Assembly (NCBI GenBank): GCA_023392205.1 | Contig: JAEVZN010000020.1 | Span: forward strand, 1-6,027 | From: Pseudomonadota bacterium | GTDB taxonomy: Bacteria > Pseudomonadota > Alphaproteobacteria > Rhizobiales > Xanthobacteraceae | DNA length: 6,027 nucleotides | Direction: 5' to 3' | Part shown: positions 1 to 4,721 of the stretch, piece by piece | Numbering within the stretch: position 1 is the first letter of the stretch | Layout: each line of letters opens with the position of its first letter | Position numbers and translations under genes: made by a program | The notes under the pieces: model-generated | What the model saw: only the letters and a program-made list of their open reading frames with translations | Told to the model about the DNA's origin: nothing | The model's database searches: none

Positions 1-110
1 GGTTCAGGCACAGGAAAGCCGAACATATCGGCGCACATACGCCCCGCTACGGCTCACGGCTTCGTGCTGCAATTCACAATGGGGTCGCAATTCTGTCCAG
101 CGCTTGCCCG

Positions 111-265
111 GGTAGCTTGCCAAATCAGAGCTTAAGACCCGGTCCGGACGACTTCGGATTTCTCAGCCCCCCAGCCCCCGGGGTTCGCTCGGATCGGGTC
201 AGCTACCGCGTACGGTTCAATCCCCTATATCTTTTCAGGCCGGCTTCGCGCTGGCCTTTATTTTT
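111..265 (+). ncRNA. Possible structured non-coding RNA ending in a terminator
   Basis: Seen directly: GGTAGCT at 111-117 is the exact reverse complement of AGCTACC at 201-207. GACCCGGTCCG at 136-146 pairs with CGGATCGGGTC at 190-200 with a single G-T wobble. The two right-hand arms are contiguous, so an 18-bp stem can form with an 18-nt bulge (118-135) on the left side. About 30 bases later comes a hairpin with a T-rich tail (237-265). A long stem interrupted by a bulge, followed by an intrinsic terminator and with no ORF, is what a small-RNA gene can look like. I do not recognise a family. 6S RNA has this general shape, but I could not match its conserved segments. The 5' end is unknown and may lie left of 111. 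Alternatively it is the structured 3' UTR of a gene outside the window. Confidence 0.3.
237..265 (+). terminator. Intrinsic terminator
   Basis: AGGCCGGC (237-244) pairs with GCTGGCCT (250-257) through eight pairs including one G-T wobble, leaving a TTCGC loop, and is followed by TTATTTTT. The polarity fits + strand transcripts only. It would end whatever is transcribed from the left edge and would insulate the peptide gene at 420. Confidence 0.7.
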
Positions 266-382
266 GCGGCATTGCGGGCGCGGCTTGCGCCTCCGGTGGG
301 GTGTCGATCACAGCTCGGTGAGAATCCGGAGGAGGGGCAAACGGCGTGAACCGAACCGGAGGGGCTTGCGACTGATGGACAT

Positions 383-399
383 GATGTGACGGTCACATC
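383..399. promoter_or_regulatory. Perfect 17-bp dyad upstream of the Tyr-rich peptide gene
   Basis: GATGTGAC-G-GTCACATC is a perfect inverted repeat around one central base, ending 20 bases before the ATG at 420 and 9 bases before its Shine-Dalgarno. It could be an operator or a leader hairpin. The TGTGA...TCACA halves recall CRP/FNR-type sites, but the spacing is 3 bases rather than 6, so I do not call it a CRP site. Confidence 0.4.
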
Positions 400-419
400 T
401 GGACACACAGGAGAGAACG

Positions 420-617
420 ATGATCCGCAAGACCATTCTTGGACTGGCCGCCGGTGCCGCCCTTATCACCGCCGCCCTCGCCCCGACCGCAGCTTCCGCC
501 GGCTATTACGGCTATGGCTACAAGTCCTATTACAAGCCGTATTACGGCTACAGCTACAACTACTACAAGCCCTACCGCCACAAGCACTATTACCGCACTT
601 TCCGCTACGGCTACTAA
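420..617 (+). CDS. Small secreted tyrosine-rich peptide, function unknown
   Basis: The gene encodes 65 residues. An n-region with R3 and K4 and a hydrophobic core lead to an AxA-type cleavage site after residue 27 (A-S-A), so the product should be exported by Sec. The mature part is 38 residues, 17 of them tyrosine, with Gly, Lys, Arg and His filling the rest and no cysteine. It is built from an imperfect tandem repeat, YYGYGYKSYYKP followed by YYGYSYNYYKP, then a basic YRHKHYYR tail. The start is well supported: AGGAGAG lies about 5 bases before the ATG. The gene stands alone, with a dyad upstream and a strong terminator downstream. Tyr/Gly-rich low-complexity secreted proteins can self-associate or be cross-linked through tyrosines; applying that here is inference. 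I do not recognise a named family, but I am confident that it is a real gene. Confidence 0.85.
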   Translation: MIRKTILGLAAGAALITAALAPTAASAGYYGYGYKSYYKPYYGYSYNYYKPYRHKHYYRTFRYGY

Positions 618-680
618 GCCGAGCCACACGCGGGTGCGGCGGGAAGCTTCATCCTCGTGTCCGTGCCGTCACGGCGACAG

Positions 681-710
681 ACCCGGCCTTGTTTCAAGGC
701 CGGGTTTTGT
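681..710 (+). terminator. Strong intrinsic terminator of the Tyr-rich peptide gene
   Basis: ACCCGGCCTTG (681-691) and CAAGGCCGGGT (695-705) form a perfect 11-bp stem with a 3-base TTT loop, followed by TTTGT and more T-rich sequence. It lies 63 bases after the TAA at 615-617. The minus-strand side lacks a T tract, so it is a clear terminator only for + strand transcription, though the hairpin may also help stop the converging operon. Confidence 0.85.
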
Positions 711-719
711 ATTTGGCGC

Positions 720-731
720 ACATGCGCATGT
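720..731. repeat. 12-bp perfect palindrome ACATGCGCATGT
   Basis: This self-complementary 12-mer sits between the terminator at 681-710 and the end of the enolase-superfamily gene at 756, inside the 138-bp gap between convergent genes. It could add a hairpin at the 3' end of the minus-strand operon or be a protein site. No T tract follows it on either strand. Confidence 0.3.
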
Positions 732-755
732 CGCGACTCCAGCGCGGCGCCATCC

Positions 756-1829
756 CTACCAGGCAAGCGGACAATCGCGCCGGTATTGCGCGGACAATGT
801 CAGGCCGTGACCGGGGTCAGACGCCGCCGCCATGCGGCCGTCCCTGCCGGTGACCGGCCATCCGTCGAACAAGGGTTCGAGCAGCGGAAATTCCTCAAGC
901 CAACGCAAAGATGGCGCGGCCGCGGCGACATGCGCGAACAGGCCGGGCAGGAAATGCGGCGACACGATCGCATCATGGGCCTCGGCCAGCGCGGCAAGCT
1001 CCAGCGTTGGCGTCAGACCCCCGACCATGGCGAGATCGGGCTGAATCACCGCCGCAAGTCGTTCGGTCAGAAACGGCATGAAGGATGCGCGGATTTGCAG
1101 ATGTTCGCCGGTCGCGATGGCGGCACCGCTTGAAGCCGCCAGCGCGCGGTAGCCTTGCAGCGCATGCGCCGGCAACGGCTCCTCGACAAACAGCAAGCCG
1201 TGTTCGCGGGCCATTGCCAGCAGCCATTGCGCCTGCAGGAGATCGCATTTCTCGTTGGCATCCGCCATGACCTGCACATTGTCCGGCAGCGCCTGTCAGA
1301 CGGCAGCGATCACGGCGGCATCGGAGCGCAGGCCGGCCACGCGCGGCTTCACCGCGGTAAGTCCGCGTCCGGCCTGTTCCATCGCCACCTTCGCCGCCTC
1401 CTGCGGCGATTGCTGCGTGTTGAACCCGCCGCTGCCATAGACCGGCACCGGCCGGATGACCCCGCCCATGGCGATTCCGAGCGGCAATCCGCGCTGGCGG
1501 GCGGCGAGATCCCAGATGGCGACGTCGATGGCTGCCAGCGCGATCAGGTTCGGTCCCGGCCCGGTGCGGTTGAAGCTGTCGGCGATCTTTCGCCATAACG
1601 ACTGCGGCGGCAGCATTTGCTGTCCGTCGACAAAGCGCGCGACCTGCGCCTGCGCTGCGGCAAAGGCAACGCCGCCATGACCGCCCAGCACATAGGAGAA
1701 CCCGAGGCCGCGGACGCCATCCGCGTCGATCACATCGATCAGGATGACATCGACCGCGGCCACACCCGATCCGCCCACGGCTTGCGGCAGCTTGTAGGTG
1801 ACGAGATGAGCCGCGGCGCGCAGCGTCAT
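756..1829 (-). pseudogene. Mandelate racemase/muconate lactonizing-type enolase-superfamily gene interrupted by one in-frame TGA
   Basis: Enolase-superfamily enzymes of this subgroup abstract the alpha-proton of a carboxylate substrate at a Mg2+ centre; outcomes are racemisation, dehydration or cycloisomerisation. Residues 1-177 cover the capping domain and early barrel, including an ALDxALWD-like stretch (AIDVAIWDLAARQRGLPLG) and a VKPR stretch where the family has its K-x-K or K-x-R bases. Codon 178 (1298-1296) is TGA. The same frame then continues without a shift to a TAG at 758-756. It includes the three metal ligands D190 (MADAN), E216 (VEEP) and E242 (TGEH), and the Asp-His dyad D265 and H292 (SPHF), in the mandelate racemase pattern. 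The full length would be about 357 residues, normal for the family. The ATG overlaps the stop of the upstream monooxygenase (ATGA), indicating translational coupling. CGA to TGA is the simplest explanation. It is either a recent nonsense mutation, a sequencing error, or read through. The substrate cannot be deduced. Confidence 0.87.
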
Positions 1830-3046
1830 ATGAGTTCGACCGTCAGCGGATTGTAGGAATAGAGCCAGCTGTTGCGGTCGTCGCCCTCGTTCTTGCGGGA
1901 GAATTCGTCGCGCATCGCCTGCTGCGAAGGCAGATGAAATAGCCGGCGGTTTGCGGTCGATTGTTCGACGATGCGCGCAGTGCGATCGACGCGATTGCGT
2001 TGATAGAGATCGAGCGCACCGGCGACAGAGTCTTCCTGTTGCATCGAGCGGGCAAGCACCGCGCCATCCTCGATGGCCATGGCGGCGCCCTGCGCGAGAT
2101 AGGGCAGGGTCGCATGCGCCGCGTCGCCGAGAATGGTCGCGCGCGCCGTGCTCCAGTTGCGCACCGGCAGACGGTTATGCAGCGACCAGCGGAAACATTC
2201 GTCGCGGTCGGCGGCATCGATGATGGTCTGGATGGCCGGATGCCAGCCTTCGTAATCTTCCTTCAGCCGTTCCCAGGGAAATTTCACGGTCCAGGATTCT
2301 TCGGCGATTTCGTCGGTTTCCACGATGCCGACGAAATTCAGGAGCGCGCCGCCGCGCAGATAATAGCATACGGCATGTCCGCCCGGTCCCATGAAGACCG
2401 ACATGACCTGATCGAGGAACGGCTGCGGCAGGCGCTCGACCGGTACGGTCACGCGCCAGGCCGCGTCGCCTGTATAGGTGGCCGGGACCTCACCGATGAT
2501 CTGGCGCGCGATGGTGGATTTCAGACCGTCGGCGCCGACCAGCATGTCGCCGCGCACATTGTCGCCGTCTTCGAAATGCAGCGTGACGCCGCCGTCATCC
2601 TCGGTAAAGCCGGTCGCCTTGCGGCCCAGCCGGACCACGTCGGGCTTGAAATTCTGTGCCGTGTTGACGAGCAATTCGTGCAGGTCGGCGCGATGCAACT
2701 GGATATAGGGTGCGCCATGCTGGCGCTCATGCGCGGCCGACAGCTCGAATTCCTGAATGACTTCGCCGGTATCGTGCAGCCGGAACACATAGGCGCCGGG
2801 CCGCACGCCGAGCCGGTCCACCTCGGATTCGAGGCCGAGATAGCGCAACACATGCATGGGATTGGCGCTCATCTGGATGCCGGCGCCGACTTCGCCCAGG
2901 ACGGGCGATTGCTCGAAGACGGTCACGTCGTGACCGGCTTTCATCAGACAGGACGCGGCGGCAAGCCCACCCAGTCCCGCGCCCACGATCATGATCTTCT
3001 GTGTCCGCATGGCTTTCCCGCACTCTGACGCCTGCGCGGGACTCAT
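1826..3046 (-). CDS. Group A FAD-dependent aromatic monooxygenase (salicylate hydroxylase-like)
   Basis: Single-component flavoprotein hydroxylases of this class use NAD(P)H and O2 to hydroxylate an aromatic ring, normally in the cytoplasm. All three family signatures are present: the N-terminal dinucleotide fold GAGLGG (22-27) with the acidic E45 at the end of strand 2; the DG motif GADGLKS (171-177); and the GD motif GDAAHATLP (307-315) leading into AxxIEDG. The length of 406 residues is normal. Resemblance is greatest to the salicylate 1-hydroxylase/3-hydroxybenzoate 6-hydroxylase branch, but I cannot assign a substrate. The start is ambiguous: ATG at 3046 gives a 12-residue leader (MSPAQASECGKA), while ATG at 3010 starts just before the usual KIMIVGAG core. 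Both have only weak GGA signals 5 bases upstream, so the shorter form is as plausible. Its TGA overlaps the ATG of the enolase-superfamily gene by 4 nt, so the two are co-translated and probably act in one pathway. Confidence 0.9.
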   Translation of the reverse strand: MSPAQASECGKAMRTQKIMIVGAGLGGLAAASCLMKAGHDVTVFEQSPVLGEVGAGIQMSANPMHVLRYLGLESEVDRLGVRPGAYVFRLHDTGEVIQEFELSAAHERQHGAPYIQLHRADLHELLVNTAQNFKPDVVRLGRKATGFTEDDGGVTLHFEDGDNVRGDMLVGADGLKSTIARQIIGEVPATYTGDAAWRVTVPVERLPQPFLDQVMSVFMGPGGHAVCYYLRGGALLNFVGIVETDEIAEESWTVKFPWERLKEDYEGWHPAIQTIIDAADRDECFRWSLHNRLPVRNWSTARATILGDAAHATLPYLAQGAAMAIEDGAVLARSMQQEDSVAGALDLYQRNRVDRTARIVEQSTANRRLFHLPSQQAMRDEFSRKNEGDDRNSWLYSYNPLTVELI

Positions 3047-3074
3047 GCCATTCCGGAGGCAGGTGAGGCAACAG

Positions 3075-3107
3075 GGTCCGGCGCAACCGCAAGGGTCGCG
3101 CCGGACC
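3075..3107 (-). terminator. Inverted repeat between the TerC-family gene and the monooxygenase
   Basis: GGTCCGGCGC (3075-3084) and GCGCCGGACC (3098-3107) form a perfect 10-bp stem with a 13-base loop. It begins 15 bases after the TerC-family stop codon and lies upstream of the monooxygenase start. The T tract on the minus strand is poor (CTGTTGCC), so termination may be partial; a REP-like or mRNA-stabilising role is possible. It suggests that the TerC-family gene and the monooxygenase are separate or only partly joined units. Confidence 0.5.
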
Positions 3108-3121
3108 GTGATTTCCGCAGA

Positions 3122-3790
3122 TCAGGCGCCGTTGATGGCGTTCTGAACGAACGGCAGCACCTCCATGCCGCCGCGATAAATCATCTCAAGCGCGACATAG
3201 AGGATGATCGCGAGGCCGACATAGGCGATCCAGCGATGTTTGGTGAGCAGCCGGGCGATGAAGCTCGCCGCAAGACCCATCAGTGCGATGGACAGAGCCA
3301 GACCAAAAATCAGCACATAGGGATGGTCGCGGGCGGCACCGGCCACGGCGAGCACGTTGTCCAGCGACATCGACACGTCGGCGATGATGATCTGCCAGAC
3401 GGCCTGCTTGAAGGTCTTGCGCGGCGCGGCGGCACCGACCGTCCCGTCCTTGTTGATGTCTTCACCGGTGATGGCTTCCGTCGCCTCCACCTCTTCGTGA
3501 TGCGGCGTGCGCAATTCGCGCCACATTTTCCACGCGACCCAGAGCAGCAGCAGGCCGCCCGCGAGCAGCAATCCGACGATCGAGAGCAGCCAGGTCGTCA
3601 TCAAGGCAAAGACGATGCGCAGGCCGGTTGCCGCGGCGATGCCGATCAGAATGACCTTGGTGCGCTGGTCGGCCGGCAGGCCGGCTGCGGCGAGGCCGAT
3701 GACGATGGCATTGTCGCCCGCCAGAACCAGGTCGATCATGATGACCTGGAAAAACGCGGACATGACGGAAGGGGTTAACAGTTCAAACAA
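3122..3790 (-). CDS. TerC/YjbE-family integral membrane protein, probable metal-ion exporter
   Basis: TerC-superfamily proteins are multi-pass inner-membrane proteins; characterised relatives are linked to Mn2+ export and metal loading, and others to tellurite resistance. At 222 residues this has the YjbE-type length. The paired conserved acidic motifs are visible: D20 and LAGDN (D26, N27) in TM1, and D138 with SLDN (D144, N145) in the fourth hydrophobic segment. Hydrophobic segments lie at about 12-36, 46-66, 68-90, 130-151, 158-180 and 187-206. A polar loop at 91-128 carries HHEE, several acids and DINKDGTVG, discussed in the findings. The start is TTG: AGAGGAG at 3804-3798 lies 7 bases before it, and the resulting N-terminus matches how the family begins, just before the first membrane segment. 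The next ATG, residue 10, lacks this ribosome binding site. I found no recognisable yybP-ykoY manganese riboswitch upstream. The transported ion is inferred from the family. Confidence 0.92.
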   Translation of the reverse strand: MFELLTPSVMSAFFQVIMIDLVLAGDNAIVIGLAAAGLPADQRTKVILIGIAAATGLRIVFALMTTWLLSIVGLLLAGGLLLLWVAWKMWRELRTPHHEEVEATEAITGEDINKDGTVGAAAPRKTFKQAVWQIIIADVSMSLDNVLAVAGAARDHPYVLIFGLALSIALMGLAASFIARLLTKHRWIAYVGLAIILYVALEMIYRGGMEVLPFVQNAINGA

Positions 3791-3860
3791 GGCCGGACTC
3801 CTCTCAAAGGCAATCGGAGGAACGGGCCCGTCAGGCGTCCGGATGGCCGGATAGGACGCA

Positions 3861-3878
3861 AAACCGTAGACACGGTTT
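3861..3878 (-). promoter_or_regulatory. Perfect 18-base dyad upstream of the TerC-family gene
   Basis: AAACCGT (3861-3867) and ACGGTTT (3872-3878) are exact reverse complements with 4 bases between them. The element ends 71 bases upstream of the TTG start. On the minus strand it reads as a 7-bp hairpin with a GTCT loop followed by a short T run. It may be an operator, or a weak leader hairpin or attenuator. Stem stability is modest. Confidence 0.35.
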
Positions 3879-4148
3879 CACTGCCGGCTCTGTCAGCCAA
3901 AATGGGCCATTCCTGGTGTGGAATTCCAGTCCGACATCGCAACCCGTGCGGATTGCCAGAGGGGCCCGGCCTGGCTGATTTGCTCCTGTTGCCCCGTACA
4001 GCAGCGCCGCCGGGGATAACGACATTGGGCGCAAGGCTCGCAACAGACACACCAGCGGCAAACCAAGCTGCGACATTTTGGCGGGTCGCTGGCCGAATTG
4101 CAAGGCCGGCTGAGGGCAACGTGGCCGCGAGCCGCTGCGGCGCCAACA

Positions 4149-4175
4149 TGTCCCGGCGTTTGCCGCGCCGGGACA
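4149..4175 (-). terminator. Possible terminator hairpin after the small Cys-rich peptide gene
   Basis: TGTCCCGGCG (4149-4158) and CGCCGGGACA (4166-4175) form a perfect 10-bp stem with a 7-base loop. It starts 84 bases beyond the TGA of the minus-strand peptide gene at 4259. The trailing T tract is weak (TGTTGG), so termination is plausible but not certain. Confidence 0.4.
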
Positions 4176-4258
4176 GACAGGCGAGAGCGCTAGCGATCCG
4201 GTAGCTCTGCCCGTCAGCCAAAGCGCCGGGCTGAAAGCTGCCGATGGCTAGGACCCGG

Positions 4259-4384
4259 TCAGACGCAGCGGCACTTCGAGCCTTCGCAATAATAGCGAGT
4301 TCCGGGCGGACAGCGCTGGGCATCGGCGGGTACGACCGTGCCCAGAAAAGCGGCGGCGGCAACAGCAAGGAAAAGGTATTTCAT
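4259..4384 (-). CDS. Tiny secreted cysteine-rich peptide, 41 residues, function unknown
   Basis: The ATG at 4384-4382 opens a 41-codon frame ending in TGA at 4261-4259. The first 22 residues are a textbook Sec signal: MKY, then a hydrophobic alanine-rich core, then P-A-D-A with AxA cleavage after A22. The predicted mature peptide is 19 residues, QRCPPGTRYYCEGSKCRCV, with four cysteines (C25, C33, C38, C40 of the precursor), enough for two disulfides in the periplasm or outside. GGAG lies 7 bases upstream of the ATG, an ideal ribosome binding site. The ATG overlaps the stop of a possible upstream ORF by ATGA. I do not recognise a named family. A disulfide-stabilised small secreted peptide is inferred; metal binding by the CxC pair is an alternative. 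Signal peptide, ribosome binding site and cysteine spacing together make a chance ORF unlikely. Confidence 0.7.
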   Translation of the reverse strand: MKYLFLAVAAAAFLGTVVPADAQRCPPGTRYYCEGSKCRCV

Positions 4385-4503
4385 CTTCCAACTCCGTCCT
4401 CGAAATTGAGGAGGAAACTCCCATCGTTGAGTCGGACCGCCGTGGCAATCGCGAGAATGACAGCAGATCGTGGGCCATCCCGCCCACCCTGTTTGTTGTT
4501 CAT
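4381..4503 (-). CDS. Possible small ORF translationally coupled to the Cys-rich peptide gene
   Basis: From ATG at 4503 this frame encodes 40 residues; ATG at 4536 would give 51. The product contains a short hydrophobic run (SAVILAIATAV) followed by RLNDGSFLLNFEDGVGR. Its TGA (4383-4381) overlaps the ATG of the Cys-rich peptide gene by 4 nt, an arrangement typical of genuine operons. Against it, no start has a good Shine-Dalgarno (GGAG lies 12 bases before 4503), there is no recognisable family, and the same frame stays open upstream into the hpaB start, so chance openness is possible. I list it as tentative. Confidence 0.3.
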   Translation of the reverse strand: MNNKQGGRDGPRSAVILAIATAVRLNDGSFLLNFEDGVGR

Positions 4504-4523
4504 GCCGTTATCCATCTCCGCGA

Positions 4524-4544
4524 TCCGGATATTCATGATCCGGA
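4524..4544. promoter_or_regulatory. Candidate operator: 21-bp dyad in the divergent region
   Basis: TCCGGAT (4524-4530) and ATCCGGA (4538-4544) are exact reverse complements separated by 7 bases. GATCCGGA also occurs as a direct repeat at 4522-4529 and 4537-4544. Half-sites of 7 bp spaced about 1.3 helical turns centre to centre suit a dimeric regulator. It lies 177 bp upstream of the hpaB ATG and 139 bp upstream of the small Cys-rich gene, so it could control either. The cognate regulator is not in the window. Confidence 0.4.
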
Positions 4545-4683
4545 ATCGGGAATGTCTGGTGCGATTCGTGGCGCCATCCGCACGGGTTATGCGGCTCTCT
4601 TGCGTTCGCAAAAGCGCTTCCATATCGTTGCCGTCAGAGAAGGCTAGGGGCTTGATTTCAATCGGGCATTCGATGCCGCCGGA

Positions 4684-4699
4684 GCCGCGCAAACGCGGC
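4684..4699 (+). promoter_or_regulatory. GC-rich hairpin next to the hpaB ribosome binding site
   Basis: GCCGCG (4684-4689) and CGCGGC (4694-4699) form a 6-bp stem with a CAAA loop, ending 7 bases before the GGGAGG Shine-Dalgarno at 4707-4712. A second hairpin, GGCAT-TCG-ATGCC, occupies 4665-4677. Neither covers the Shine-Dalgarno itself. They may shape the hpaB leader but could be chance in GC-rich DNA. Confidence 0.25.
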
Positions 4700-4721
4700 C
4701 GCATACGGGAGGTTGCAAGGC

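Larger units (their letters stand above)
1..419. other. Left-edge intergenic region, no convincing gene
   Basis: I see no credible protein gene here. One + strand frame stays open from position 3 to 389, but its translation is arginine- and proline-rich, has no recognisable domain, and runs straight through a good intrinsic terminator hairpin, so I treat it as chance. The region does hold a long-range inverted repeat (111-207), an intrinsic terminator (237-265) and a 17-bp dyad (383-399), each listed separately. Any gene to the left must end before position 1 or be a non-coding RNA. Confidence 0.6.
3791..4258. other. Non-coding gap upstream of the TerC-family gene
   Basis: Open frames on both strands here have odd, proline/arginine-rich translations with no domain or ribosome binding site, so I see no gene. 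The gap contains the TerC-family 5' region with a hairpin (3861-3878), a 10-bp palindrome TGGAATTCCA (3919-3928), a 10-bp inverted repeat at 4149-4175, and a 9-bp direct repeat TCAGCCAAA near 3893 and near 4214, each copy preceded by GCTCTG. It probably carries the 3' end of the small Cys-rich gene and the promoter of the TerC-family gene; I cannot place the promoter with confidence. Confidence 0.5.
4385..4721. other. Divergent intergenic region between the Cys-rich peptide gene and hpaB
   Basis: This 337-bp stretch should carry two outward-facing promoters. It contains a tentative small minus-strand ORF (4381-4503), a 21-bp dyad (4524-4544) and two small hairpins in the hpaB leader (4665-4677 and 4684-4699). 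A poor sigma70-like pair, TTGCGT at 4600-4605 and TATCGT at 4623-4628 with 17 bases between, points toward hpaB, but I hold it very lightly. No regulator gene is visible. Confidence 0.5.

Noticed and set aside
212..228. T-loop-like sequence GGTTCAATCC suggesting a tRNA or tmRNA end
   Set aside because: The flanking T stem has a mismatch, no acceptor stem, anticodon arm or CCA can be placed, and no tmRNA tag codons are visible nearby.
3..389. Long + strand open frame at the left edge
   Set aside because: The translation is Arg/Pro-rich without domain or ribosome binding site, and it passes through a convincing terminator hairpin at 237-265. It is best explained by high GC content.
385..397. 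CRP/FNR box
   Set aside because: Half-sites TGTGA and TCACA are present but separated by 3 bases, not 6.
1296..1298. Selenocysteine or reassigned TGA
   Set aside because: Nothing in the mandelate racemase family calls for selenocysteine here, I saw no clear SECIS-like hairpin, and TGA is a normal stop for three other genes in the window.
3791..3990. yybP-ykoY manganese riboswitch before the TerC-family gene
   Set aside because: I looked for the conserved GGGGAGUA-type and CAUACUC-type segments on the minus strand and did not find them.
4600..4628. Sigma70 promoter TTGCGT-N17-TATCGT for hpaB
   Set aside because: Only 3 of 6 and 4 of 6 bases match consensus; too weak to annotate as a promoter.
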